Part shown: positions 12,578-23,800 of the stretch, piece after piece | Numbering within the stretch: position 1 is the stretch's first letter | Layout of the letters: the number at the start of each line of letters is the position of its first letter | Origin: Struthio camelus | Taxonomy: Eukaryota; Chordata; Aves; Struthioniformes; Struthionidae | Reading direction: 5' to 3' | DNA: 64,000 nucleotides | Assembly (NCBI RefSeq): GCF_040807025.1 | Contig: NC_090953.1 | Location: forward strand, 23,482,997-23,546,996 | Position numbers and translations under genes: made by a program | The notes under the pieces: generated by a model | What the model was told of the DNA's origin: nothing | Database searches by the model: none | The model's input: only the letters and a program-made list of their open reading frames with translations

Positions 12578-15500
12578 CGACGAGTAACTGGGAGGAAAGA
12601 GGTTTAGCCAGTTCTGGGTCCCAACTGTTCTCTTGAGATTCTTGAGATACGCCAAGGATTCACATCATTGTCTAGGGATGTTCCCCCATTTATTTTGGGG
12701 CAGAGAACGACCGCCCCCGGGCTTGATGGGAGACCCACACGCAAGAGATGGACGTGACACACCCTTAGTTTTCCCCACCTGCCTTCGAGAGCTTCCATCT
12801 CTCATTTGTTTCAAGACAGCTTTGGCCCAGATCTGAAGCAGCCACAGGCGTGATGGGGGTTAGGTGCCCGGGAGGGAATATGCACAGAGAAGGAACTTCA
12901 CTCATGTAGTCTTTGGTAGGGACAACAGCTTCCCCTTGGCCAAAGTCCAGCTTTGCTATGAGGTGGTCCATGGCTGGGAGTCCCAACCATTACCAATATT
13001 TCAAGTTAGCCAAAACACACCTGTGATTTGAGTCTATATGAACCAATGTGGAAAACCAAGAAAATGAGAGGTAGTTCATTTCTCCTGCAACAAGTTACAG
13101 AGCTACACAAATTGCCACCAAAACCCTATTGCTGCCTTAGTAGAGGCCAAGGCAGAAACACACTGGCATGAAGGGGAACACTCAAACAGCACTGGAAGTA
13201 CTGAGACAGTGAGGAGGACATTGCAGTAGCCTTTAGGGCTGTTAAGGAGTTTCCCAAGAGTACACAACAGACCATGTTCCCACTAACTTCCTTTAGTTAA
13301 GCCATGCCACCCTGCACATGCCGTTCAGAGAGACCTCTGAGCAAGCACGTGGCAATCACTAAACAAGAAATACTAACAAGCAGAGGGAGGAGGTAACCTT
13401 CAGCAAGCTTAGGATGAGCATCTGATAGTGTGGGGGGGGGAAAAACAAAACAAAAACCACAACACACAGGTCACTAGATAAAGATGGGAGGACGGGATGT
13501 TCTGCCCTCACGCCAACCTTGTCCAGTAGTGAAACTGAAATTCAAAGTGAAAGACTATTATTGCTCAGCAACATTCCTAAGAGAGCTGCAGAAAGCCCTG
13601 CAAATACAACACATACTGATGCAGCCGCTGATAAGGTCACTGTGACTCCAGCAGACACCTCCTCTCTCCAACTGTGCCAGAGAGATTTTGGAAGAGGCAG
13701 GAGGATCCCACTAGCTCTTGCACTACACTCATCCCACGGCTCAGAGCCAGACGGAAGGTCAGGAATAGACAAGGGTCAAGTGTAATCACAGGACAGGAGA
13801 AAAGAAAAGTAGTACTCTGGCAGATTAAGAGGTCACTTTCCCCAGCTGAGCGTCCCATTCCTCTGCCAAAATTCACTGCTTCTACAGCAGGGCAACAGAA
13901 CAGAGTCTGTATCTAAGCGCTTAGCTGCTGAGCTCCCCCGCTTGGCTTAACACATCAGTTTGCAAACTTGGATGGCTGAGGTATGAACAAGGCCACTTTC
14001 TGTTTGCTGTGAGAAATAACTTCTACTGTGGTGACAAGTGGGAGGTGACAACACTTCAGTCCAGCAGAGTCCCAAGAGCCCCCACAAAACTGGCGACATT
14101 AATCCTGCCACGCTTGCGAGCGCCCGAGCTTGTTCCACAAAAGGCAGACAAGTCATGTGGAAGTGAAAGATGCCTACCTGGCGTGGTCCACACACTCCAC
14201 AACTTTGCCAAAAGTGCCTTCACCAAGGCTGCCGACAATTTCATCTAGGAGAGAAAACAAGAGCGGATGTGAACTTCCAAGGCTTGGCGAGAGCTGAGGT
14301 CCTGCAATTTCACAGCAATAAAATATCGAAACAAAAAAATGTCTCTCACGGCTACACTCTTTAAAACTCAAGTGTCTTATTGTCTGCCTCAGGCAATTAC
14401 TGGTCAGTCCATTTATAAGCAATAAACACTAGAGACCCCTCCAGTACAAAAAGAGAGATCTCGTCTAACATGGGGATAGAAAGTAGAGAGGTAAAGTTTT
14501 ACGAAAGGTGGCTGTACATCGCTCTTGGAGCCAATCGCCGATCCTGCACACCAGGTGGCCTTCCTTGTCATCTTCCACGCTTCTGCTGCGCTTACTGCTC
14601 TGTTGGCTTCTCTGTACACACCGCCCCCCGAAACGGCATACGACCAAGCGCACACAGCGGGCAGTTCCGAATGGCAGATTGTGTTGTCATTCAAAGGTGG
14701 AGACGACGGTGCGTCGGTGGTTGGATTTTCCAGATCCCAGCATTTCATAAGGCACACAGCATATATAACGATAGGGATATTGCAAGGGACACGTCAAGAC
14801 ACAAACTAACTTCAAAACAGAAAAGTAATCAACAGCTACAGGTATGTAAAGAAAACTCTCTCATTAGCTACAGCGTCTGATGCAGCAGCCTCTAAGCAGG
14901 AAAACGCCCCCCTCTTCTCTGAAGGGAAGCAGCAGCTGGGGAGCTCCAGTCACTGGTTTGGCACCACCATTCCCCACAAGATTTGCCACAGAGGAGCAGC
15001 TTCCTCCATAGCACCAGAGGGTGCTACCAGAGGAACGAGGTGCAAGAAGAACGAGGGCTTTGCCAGAAGAACGTCATTTTCTCCGCTGGCAAACATGACG
15101 ATGGGTATACAAGTTGCCAGTTTGGACAAGCTGTCCAGTAGAAGCCAGAGTAGCAGTTCTCCCATTGTGTAGTCTGCTCTTTTGTACCTCAATTAATGGA
15201 TCGCCAGCTACACAGAGACGTATCCTGCCCCTGCTATGAATCGGCCCTTCCCGTCTTCACAGAACCAACAACAAGACTGATCCTATCTCTACAAGCCTGA
15301 CTGAATGCAAACAGACCTAGTATTGCATGTCTTCCTTAGGATGCAATTTTAAGCCTGGAAGAACTTTAGGAACAGGACAGGGAGTGTTTCACTCATAACT
15401 TCCAGCGTCCGCTAAAGGCAAGAGGTCACAATCACCCCTGCTACTACTAGCTTCTACTGGAAAACCAGCCGAACGTTCCCAGAAGGATCCAGCGTCCACA

Positions 15501-18500
15501 AAGCAAACTGTCCCAATACCTGCACTTTTCTATTTAGCCTTAAAAAAGTTACAGTCTCTGCAGCCAAAGAAATGCTAACAAGGCTCTACACTTCCATGCC
15601 CGAGTTCTATACATCTTTTCTCCTACACCCCTCACCCCCCTTCCAGTCCAAAATAATGACCTACGAACAAACCCTAAAAGGTCAGCTGAAACGGAGAAGA
15701 AGGTGGAAAGAACAGTTGAGACAGCTGTGAGACTTCAAAGGATCTAGATCACACCAGTCAAAACCTGCACACTGTACCACCACACTCACACATGCAAACA
15801 GTCTTGGAGTGTTTTAATCATAACCTTGACTTTTTAAGTTGAGCCTTAGAAGAAGGCAACTGGAAAGAAATAAAAGGAGGAAAGCAACAGACCACCAGAA
15901 GTTCCAAGCCATGCAGCTATCTGGTATAACTGCAGGGATCAGGACTTGGTCACTTGGTTGAAATAATATTTGAAAACAATGAACTTGTGAACGACAGAAG
16001 CGTTCCTTACTGGAGCGAGAGAAGCAGTGAAGCAGAGACATTTGGTCTGATACCTCACAGCGCTTCCAAGGCGTTCCAGGTCCAGGGACGAGTCTCCCCA
16101 CCCAGTGCCAAACATTCCCTGCTAATCCTTCAAATATCTAAGGCCGAGGATAACATGTTGCATTATACTCAGAGTGGAAAACACTTAAATTTTCAAAGAA
16201 GCTGAAGTCTGAGGACACTTGTGTGAAAACAGGCAAAGAGGACACGTGCATGTTCTCAGAAGGTGGAAGCCTCTAAATACTGTGGGACAGGGGTAAATAA
16301 CCACATGGCTAATGTCTCCAGAAGAGTAAGGCTTGATATAGCTGATTGATCCCATACAGTACAGGATCCTGGCACAAGCCAATCAACATGCCTTCACAGG
16401 AGTGCTTCGTACCATCACCGCATACCAAAAACCCCCAAAGCAGCATCAATATGCAGAAGTGAAACCCTTGTCACGTATAAACCTTACGGCAGCCCGGCTG
16501 GCCTGCATCCACGACTCACCCTTGTTATCGCATCATGCGTTTGCGCCATTTGAAGCTTTCACCGGTCCCCACCCCTGGCTCTAAGAACACAGCTTAGTTT
16601 CCTCATGTATTAGAGCTACAGGGGCTGGACTAGTAAAACCTAATAGTTACAAATGCTTCCAGCTTAACAAGACACAGATTTGGGACTATACGTTCCACAT
16701 AAGCAAAACAAACACAAAAATGGGATTAGAGGTACTCACCCAGAGTGTTCTGAGCTGAAAGGAGGTAAAAGAACAGTTAAAAACCTGAAACAATCCTGAA
16801 CTCGTGCTGGATGCTACTCACCGAGGAGGCACTGCTACAAGACCTGGTCCTGCGTTTCCGGCAGTGATGCTGATGCTTCTTTGCGCGGTGCTGCTCTCTG
16901 CCTCTGGATCTCCGCCAGTTTCGTGCGCGGGCCGAATAATAGTCCTCTCCAAAAGACGGGCTTCGGTCTTCAAATCTGTAGGTGTCGCTGTCCCGTCTGT
17001 ATCTCCTGTGGTAAGGCATCCTGTCATGGCTGCATTGCAAACAGAAAGCCCTTTACAAGCCTGAAAAGCGGGAAAACCAAACCAGAGCCCTGCTGGCAGT
17101 AAGCACTCTTGTTCCCGCTACCTGGTGGCAAGGAAACAACAGCAACATCCTAACTTCGAACCACCATGCCAGTACAGCTCAAACGCTGACCTCTTTTCAG
17201 GCGAGTTTCTCCGATAAGGAGGAGGAGAAGGTTAGCTAAAGAAAATGGTGTGGCATCGCCACAATTCAAGGAGCCAGGGGAAACACCACCCACATACTCA
17301 GAACTAGATTTGAGCCACCTGCCTCCTCTGAGCCACCTCCAAGTATTTTTCTAACATCATTTCTCTTCCCCCAGGAAGGACTCTCATTAGTTTTTACACA
17401 AATGAGAACTGAACGCAGCAGGGGCGCCCCAGTCATCACCCTGGTGGGGATCAGAGTCCCCTAAACACTGAGTCTTCAGTATACTCCTGCACAACAACTC
17501 AACAGATCATTTGTGAAAGCCACAAGGAAAGTTTAAGCTCTGCAGTTTAGTCAAACCGCTTCCTCCAGTGACAACCAAAGGTTGCAAACACATAAGGTCA
17601 AACGTGCATTATGAAGAGCCACAAGACAAAAGTTCCCCTTTGTCACCAGTTGTAAGCTGTTTTAGGTACTGTGCGCGCACATTAACTGAAGAACTAAGCA
17701 GCTTCTCTGTGCTCAGTTAGAGAGCATCTGTGAGCTGGAAGTGCCTCAAGTTAGAACCACCATTCTATAACTCCTGCTTTTTACTCTGCAGGTCGCAGCT
17801 TAATCCCACGGGCTTTCTTGGCAGAACTGTTACGGTTACATTTTTAAACAGTACAACAAATATGGCATCACTTAACCACGGTTGGCTTGTACGCTCAAAA
17901 GCATGACTGTCTTCCCCCCACCCCAACGGTTATTCTTTATCTCATAAAATACTGCCTTCAGTGCAAGTCTTGCTTCACACGTCATTGAATGAGAAGCCAA
18001 GGTTTAGGTAGGAGATGTTGTAACTCACAGAGGAAGAACAGCATATTGGCTTTCCATGAAAGATGATAATCAAAGCGTGATCAACAGTGGCATTCTGGGC
18101 ACATGGCTGGCCAGCTTGATGCTGTCTTATGTACCTAGCTGAGACCAAAGAGCAACTGTATCTCTGACCAAGACCTTGTTGCAACTGCTCCACTCTGGAA
18201 ACAGGAGCTTTCGTTGTTTCCTCCCTCTCTACTTTGGCAACAGTCAGCCCTCTTGCTGACAGCTTAACAGTACACAGATGTGCGCGTGGTAAGCAGGTGG
18301 TTCATTTCATCTTGGATTAAGAACAAACAGCTTTACACAGCCTGCCAAGCCAGCAGCAGCTTTAGGTCATCACTAAAGTATCCAAAAACAAACAAACAAA
18401 AAAAATACAGCTTTATACCAACACCAATACTCCACTCGAAACATACCCTTGTGAAACTTCAGGGTGGACTTTCAAGACACAGAGGATTCAGAAACAACAA

Positions 18501-19726
18501 TGGAGAATTTGAAGGGCTCAGATAGTGAGGAGACCAACAAACCTGTAAGAAGCTCACAGTCTGAGCCTAAAGGGGCAAAAAGGTTTTCACCCAGCAAAAG
18601 ATGTTTTTCATCCAAATCTGTTCTATATAATCCACTAGATGAAAAAGAAGAAGTCCACTGCGTGCGTCAGTTGTATTTCACAATGCACTTCTTCCAAGTA
18701 AACACAAAAGAGATCCAGAACAGAATTTAAACAACAGAACAATTAAGGAATTTAAAGATGAACTCAATTCCCTTTTAGCCGTACCTGTCCTGTTAAAACC
18801 GCAGCTGAGCCAGCGCAACAGCACCTGGACAAGCTCCAACACCACCGAGCAGTGAGGACAGCCAACCTATTTCAGTTTCAAACCATGAAGTATCAGCACA
18901 CAGCTCTCTATTAACACTCCTATCTCTGTTCCAGAACCCTCACCCCAGACCCTTTTATCAGATGACAGTTATCTATTGCGCTTTCAGCACCTGTGTGCTA
19001 ATTTGTCAGTTCCTGGGGAAACAACGAACAAAAGGATCAAAATTAAAATCCAGAGCCAGAACAGTAAAGCTCAGTTAAACTTATGGTATAACAGAGCAGA
19101 GATTTATAATTCCTTTCTGACAGTATAAGTGAGGTAAAAGTTTCTTTTTTGTTGTTTTTAAACTTTGAGTTGTAATTTCAGAAGAAAACGGGTTGTCAAG
19201 AGACAAAGACTTTAATGGCTCCGCAGCATTAGAGCTGGGAAACATGATTCCAGGGCAGGCTGTTCTCTCTCATTAATATTAAAAACGTGCCATTATTTTG
19301 GGAAGAACTTTTGGCTAGATATAGAGGCAGAAGCGCATAGGAGAAGGCAAACAAATAAGCCATTTACTTCCATCTCTGGGATTTACAGTTTTAAAGCTTA
19401 TCCACAATCAGGAAACACAACGCGTCACCACTCAGTGCTAGCTTGGAAACATGACCGGGATCAACGACAAGTATATATTAAGAGCATAATCTTGCCCACA
19501 CCTCACCTGTAGCCATGTGCAGATGCCAGAGTAGCTGCCTAGCAGAGGTGCCAACCTTTGATGAAACCGGCTCTTACCTTCTAGACCGTGATCTCCTTGC
19601 AAGATCCCTCCGGGGAGGGTATCGCAATCTTCCATCATAGTCTCTGCTGCGAGACCTCTTCCTCTTCCATTTGTGACCCAAGTAGGTCTCTTGCTCGGGC
19701 GACCGGTATCTCTTACAGTGATGCAT
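8002..19726 (-). CDS. CLK3: CLK3, dual-specificity CDC2-like (LAMMER) kinase, complete CDS
   Basis: Twelve coding exons on the minus strand: 19726-19578, 17029-16822, 14611-14518, 14244-14178, 12446-12330, 11828-11662, 11163-11069, 10705-10576, 10055-9973, 9599-9520, 8750-8660, 8187-8002. All have GT-AG edges and agreeing phases, totalling 1467 bp or 488 residues; the recalled short human form is about 490. The start is [12 protein letters not shown], directly after an acceptor. Residues 1-130 are Arg/Ser-rich, typical of the nuclear-speckle CLK N-terminus. Kinase motifs follow in order: [10 protein letters not shown] (P-loop), VALKII (catalytic Lys), [30 protein letters not shown], and the LAMMER-type [12 protein letters not shown]. 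CLKs phosphorylate SR proteins and thereby control splicing. The C-terminal tail ([10 protein letters not shown]) differs from recalled human sequence. The promoter is GC-rich and TATA-less. Identity is very secure. Confidence 0.97.
8479..8517. repeat. (CA)n-rich microsatellite
   Basis: CA repeats interrupted by CCCA units, inside the last CLK3 intron. Useful only as a polymorphic marker. Confidence 0.9.
12538..12575. repeat. Poly(A) tract, about 38 bases
   Basis: An almost pure A run on + (T run in the sense of CLK3) about 90 bp upstream of a CLK3 exon in transcript order. The preceding 70 bases show no recognisable SINE or processed mRNA, so it is called low complexity. Exact length is prone to assembly error. 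Confidence 0.85.
14518..14611 (-). other. CLK3: CLK3 94-bp exon, likely the conserved CLK cassette exon
   Basis: This exon encodes [20 protein letters not shown] and the start of the pre-kinase region. Its length is not a multiple of three, so skipping it shifts frame before the P-loop and gives a kinase-less protein. Skipping of the equivalent exon is a known autoregulatory event in the CLK family. The intron after it (14245-14517) is only 273 bp, making retention possible too. Use of the event in this species is inferred. Confidence 0.7.
14612..16821 (-). other. CLK3: CLK3 intron, no other gene seen
   Basis: Non-coding between the Arg/Ser-rich exon and the cassette exon. I see no strong repeat or RNA gene. 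Short frames here lack protein-like composition or known motifs. Confidence 0.7.
17030..19577 (-). other. CLK3: CLK3 intron, no other gene seen
   Basis: AT-richer intron separating the first and second coding exons. No coding exon, CRISPR-like array or structured RNA is evident. It holds minor A-rich runs only. Confidence 0.7.
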
Positions 19727-19932
19727 CTAAAAACATTAGAAATTTCCAGTTTAGCACCTGGAACACACGCTGGTTCGTGCTCTAACCACTTCCTGAAAGA
19801 GTCACAAAGCTTCTTATCCCATCAAAGAAGAAAGACGGAGACAGAGACTGCCCTACACAGGAACGGGTGCAGGAAGGGGCTGCGAAAGCCACAGCAAAGA
19901 TTCCCACAGACTTAGGACGAGTCCTTCGCAAC

Positions 19933-20075
19933 AGGATCACGGAACGGCCGGGGCTGGAAGGGACCTCCGGAGAGCACCTAGGCCGACCCCCCTGCTCGGG
20001 GGGAGCCCCCCTGCAGCAGGTAACCCAGGACGGCGTTCAGGCTGCTTCGGAACATCCCTAAGGACGGAGGCATCC
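19933..20075 (-). mobile_element. CR1 LINE, 5'-truncated 3' tail
   Basis: The + strand reads like the inverted 3' end of CR1, the main LINE of birds and reptiles. It starts GGATCACGGAACGGCC, then GGGCTGGAAGGGACCTCC, an 'AGCACCTAGGCC' block, a C-rich core with CTGCAGCAGGTAACCCAGG, then 'GAACATCCCTAAGGACGGAG'. This ordered set matches the recalled CR1 tail (AGAATGG...TTGGAAGGGACC...CCAACCCCC...CAGGTTGCCCAG). CR1 sense is therefore minus, the same as CLK3. Only about 140 bp remain, lying in the first CLK3 intron. CpG-rich substitutions fit a long stay in a GC-rich site. The subfamily is not assigned. Confidence 0.85.
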
Positions 20076-20519
20076 AACAGCCAAACACGCAGCCAACGCC
20101 ACCATCGTTTAAGGTATGCCGTCGTTGCACCCTTCAGGCCTCCTCTCAGGAAGCAAGAGCTATCATCCAGTTTTCCAGTGCCCTTTACAATAATCTCTAT
20201 ACAAATCCGTGCCACCGCGTCTCCTCTGCGGCCGTGCAACCGACCCCCCTGGGGCCTGAAACCGGGCGGGGGTGGGAAAGTGCCTTGCGGGACACGCAGG
20301 GAGACGCCAAGGCAAACGTCCGAGGACAGGCACGGGACCAGACACCGGACCTAAGGCAAACTTGGTACAAACGTTCTCCTGAAGGGAGCAAAAGCCCGAG
20401 CAGCTGACGCACCCAAGCGACACCCCAGGGGCTGGGAGCCAAGCGCAGCCAGGCGGCTCGGGCCGGCGAGGCGCCGAGAGCCCCGCGCGGCCTGCGGCAG
20501 CCGCAGCGGCCCGGCCCCG

Positions 20520-20712
20520 AGCCCGGCCCCGCTCCCCGCCGAGCCCCGCGGCCCGGCCCGGCCCGGCCCGCCCGGCCGCTCACCGCCCCTCCGCTCCGCT
20601 CCGCTCCCCGCCGAGCCCCGCGGCCCGGCCCGGCCCGCCCGGCCGCTCACCGCCCCTCCGCTCCGCTCCGCTCCCCGCCGAGCCCCGCGGCCCGGCCCGG
20701 CCCGGCCCGCCG
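20520..20712. repeat. Tandem 67-bp repeat across the CLK3 first-exon donor
   Basis: Two nearly identical copies start at 20574 and 20641 (offset 67 bp), and a partial third sits at about 20520-20573. Each full copy carries GCTCACCGCCCCTCCGCTCC, which on the minus strand is a G-rich exon end followed by GGTGAGC, a strong donor. Surrounding CCCGG/GGCCC runs make it prone to slippage. The duplication is seen directly; its effect on splicing is inferred. Confidence 0.85.
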
Positions 20713-20940
20713 CGGCCCAGCAGCGCCCGCCGCTCCCGCTCCCGCTTCCGCTTCCGCCGCTTGCCGGCCCCGCCCCTCTCCCCTCCCCTCCTCTCCTCTC
20801 CTCCCCTGCCCGCGCCGCTCCGGCCGCCGCCTCGGTGGTCCGGAGGAGGCGGCGGGTTAACCCCTTCCTCGCCGCGCGGCGCCCCGAAGGCAGAGAGGCC
20901 CCGCGGGGGTCCTAGCGCCGGGCAGCCGCCGGGCCTCGGG
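20560..20940 (-). promoter_or_regulatory. CLK3: CLK3 promoter and noncoding first exon
   Basis: GC-rich, CpG-dense, TATA-less region upstream of the CLK3 start-codon exon. On the minus strand it has paired ETS-type GCGGAAGC sites (20745-20758) and Sp1-like CCCCGCCCC at about 20767, and then GGTGAGC donors at 20584/20583 and again at 20651/20650. I infer a noncoding exon 1 from about 20740 to one of these donors, splicing to 19726, where the AG is directly followed by the start ATG. The TSS position is approximate. Confidence 0.65.
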
Positions 20941-20955
20941 CCTCGCCCTGGCCTG

Positions 20956-21870
20956 CCCCCGCCCCGCCGTGGCCTTCCTCGCCCTGGCCCGCCTCGCCAT
21001 GATCTTCCTCGCCGTGGCCTTCCTCGCCCTGGCCCGCCTCGCCATGATCTTCCTCGCCCTGGCCTGCCCCACTGAGGCCTTCCTTGCCGTGGCCTTCCTC
21101 GTCCTGGCCCGCCTCGCCATGATCTTCCTCGCCCTGGCCTGCCCCACTGAGGCCTTCCTTGCCGTGGCCTTCCTCGTCCTGGCCCGCCTCGCCATGATCT
21201 TCCTCGCCCTGGCCTGCCCCACTGAGGCCTTCCTCGCCGTGGCCTTCCTCACCCTGGCCCGCCTCGCCATGATCTTCCTCGCCGTGGCCTTCCTCGTCCT
21301 GGCCCGCCTCGCCATGATCTTCCTCGCCCTGGCCCGCCACACCATGGCCTTCCTCGCCATGATCTTCCTCGCCCTGGCCCGCCTCGCCATGATCTTCCTC
21401 GCCCTGGCCCGCCACACCATGGCCTTCCTCGCCATGATCTTCCTCGCCCTGGCCCGCCTCGCCATGATCTTCCTCGCCCTGGCCTGCCCCACTGAGGCCT
21501 TCCTCGCCGCGGTCTTCCTCGCCCTGACCCGCCTCGCCATGATCTTCCTCGCCCTGACCTGCCGTGCCATGATCTTCCTCACCCTGGCCCGCCTCGCCGC
21601 GGTCTTCCTCACCCTGGCCCGCCTCGCCCCGGCCTTCCTCGCCCTGGCCCGCCTCGCCATGATCTTCCTCGCCCTGGCCTTCCTCGCCCTGGCCCGCCAC
21701 ACCATGATCTTCCTCGCCGTGGCCTTCCTCGCCGCGGTCCTCCTCGCCCTGACCCTCCTCGCCGCGGTCTTTCTCGCCCTGACCTGCCGTGCCATGATCT
21801 TCCTCATGCTGGCCCGCCTCGCCGCGGTCTTCCTCACCCTGGCCCGCCTCGCCGCGGCCTTCCTCGCCCT
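20956..21870. repeat. 15-bp-unit minisatellite (about 60 units, no indels)
   Basis: Roughly 900 bp of tandem 15-mers of two main types on +: GATCTTCCTCGCCCT and GGCCCGCCTCGCCAT, with variants such as GGCCTGCCCCACTGA and GGCCCGCCACACCAT. Every unit is exactly 15 bp, so the phase never slips. Higher-order repeats are visible: a five-unit 75-bp block recurs at 21061, 21136 and 21211, and a 75-bp block is shared around 21346 and 21421. Because 15 is a multiple of three, long frames stay open on both strands (460 codons on +; 514 and 262 on -). These frames are best read as a by-product. It lies 200-1100 bp upstream of the CLK3 promoter, and nearly every unit carries CpG. Confidence 0.93.
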
Positions 21871-23800
21871 GGCTGCCGCTGGCCGGCGGGAGCTGTCTGG
21901 CTGCCCGTGTCCCGTGCGGGCAGCCGGGCGGGAAGGGGCCGCCGGGCCCGGGCTCAGGGCGAGCGGTCCCCCGGGCCCGGCCGGCGGGGCCTCAAGCAGG
22001 TCGCTCCTTGCCGCGGCGGTGACGGTGCCCGAGGGCACGGCCGGGCTCGCCAGCAGCCGGGAGGCCTGCGGGACAGCGCGCCCGCAGGCTGGCAAGGGGC
22101 CGGGTGCCTTGGGCATTTTGCACAGGCTTTTTTTAAGCACAGATTTGCGGTTTAAACAGTTGCTTTTTGAGCGCGCGGCGCCGCCGGTAGCGCACCTTCG
22201 GTCGGGGGGCCGACGAGCGTCACTGCTCGTCCCTGCTGGCGTGCGCAAGCGGTGCCGCCGGTGGGCTTGGGTGTCCCCTCCTCTTCTCCCCTTGATGTTC
22301 TCCCCGGAGCTGCCCCGCCAGGACGCCTCGGGTCCCTCTTTGTCGCCGTGAGAGGAAGGCCGTTTTGGGAACCGTGCCGTAACGGCAGAGAGGAAAAGCA
22401 CAGGTCTCCGTTTTATCGTTATCCCGCTCCGGAGGAACCTGAATTGCCGCTTTCGGGCCGTTTAGAGAACAAAGCGCTTGTGGGTTGGTTGGGTTTTTTT
22501 TAACCTTGCAAATTGTTTTAACGCCCCAAACCCGGCAGCCTCGCAAGGGCCGGCAAGGGGAGGCCGGCGGCGGACGATGGAGTCCCACCACGGGGCCGGC
22601 GTCCCCCTGCGCGCAACCGCCCCCAGCGGCGAGCAAGGAGCAGCCGAGAGAGGAGCGGAAGGCAGCTGCTCGTAGCCGGCGCGCGGGGAGGAAAAGAGGC
22701 GATGGCCGTGCCCTGCGAAGGCTCGGGACGGGGGCGAGGGGCGGGGGGGCCGGCGGCCTGGGGGCGCGGAGCAGGAGGGAGGGGAAGCGACAGCAGGCGG
22801 TGGGCAAGCGGGCTGTAGGGCGGCGGATTGGCGTCCCTAGCGGTTAGGGCAGCAAAGCGGCAAGGTGCTGAAGTGCCGCTGGCGTAACGTGGAAAATACT
22901 CAGACCGGGAACGGGTTCCCGGAGCCGCGGCGCCGCCCGAGTTGCCTTGGTGCCGTCCGCAGTGTATTTCCTGGCTCCGGCGGCGAAGACGGGGAGCTGC
23001 TCGCTCCCTGGAGGCTCAGCGCGCCGCCGCGCCGCGGAGCGGGCTCGAGCCACCAGCGGGGCGTTCGCCGGCCCGCGCGCCCGACGAGGCTCTGTCCTGG
23101 GGGGTCCAGGTGATGCTCTTCCCTCTCCTGGGCGCCGGTAACGCTGTGAACGTGTCTCCTTGTTTTCTTTCGGCCACTTCCTGGATCGCGTTGCCTGGCC
23201 CCGCGCCCTCCTCGCTGCCTGGTGGGCGCTCGCCGGGGCGGCTGGGCTGCGCAGTTGCTCACGGCGGGGACCCGGTTGGCGTTCCTCGAGGTGGGACCTC
23301 CACGTCCACCGTGGGGCCGCCGGTCTCTCCTGTGGGCCCTCCTTGTCTCCTGAGCCGGCAACTCGGCGCCCGCTGCTCAGCCAGCGCCCTGGTCCCGCCG
23401 CGTCCCTTCCCAAAAGCAGCAGGGAACGGGCTCCGGCGGCACGGCGTGGACAGACGGCCCCTAGGGCTTCTCACCCGCCGTCCCCAACCTTTCGTCTTGC
23501 AGCTCGGGCTCGTGCCCGCGCCAGGCTCCCTCTTGCCCGTCGTGTGGGGTGATTGCCCTGGGAGCGTGCGGCGGGATCTGCGGCAGCCGGGACGTGCCTG
23601 AGCGCCGGCGGCGCTGACGAGCGTCCCATGTCGTGCCGGAGACGGAGCAGCTTTGCTGCTCTGCCCTCCCGATACAGCGGCGACGGGTGCTACCAGCTCC
23701 GTGTCGCCTTGGGGCCTCCCAGCTGGGCCAGGCTGGACGCTGGGAGGCAGAGGAGAGACCTCTGGGCATCTCGGCACCCGTCTGTCTCAACGCTGCACAG
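21871..23800 (+). promoter_or_regulatory. CpG island; likely 5' region of the coiled-coil gene
   Basis: Very GC- and CpG-rich unique sequence between the minisatellite and the first supported (+) exon. Many overlapping open frames exist on both strands, as expected of such composition, and none has a convincing protein. By position it should hold the start of the downstream (+) gene, divergent from CLK3. No TSS or start codon could be fixed. Confidence 0.5.

Noticed and set aside
20857-22401. 514-codon minus frame (and 262- and 460-codon companions) as a protein gene
   Set aside because: It is generated by the 15-bp array, is open in several frames at once, has no homologous unique domain, and its flanks look like GC-rich noncoding DNA. 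Reported as a finding, not a gene.
22942-23601. 219-codon + frame in the CpG island
   Set aside because: Several frames on both strands are open here at once. It could include a 5' exon of the coiled-coil gene, but nothing picks it out.
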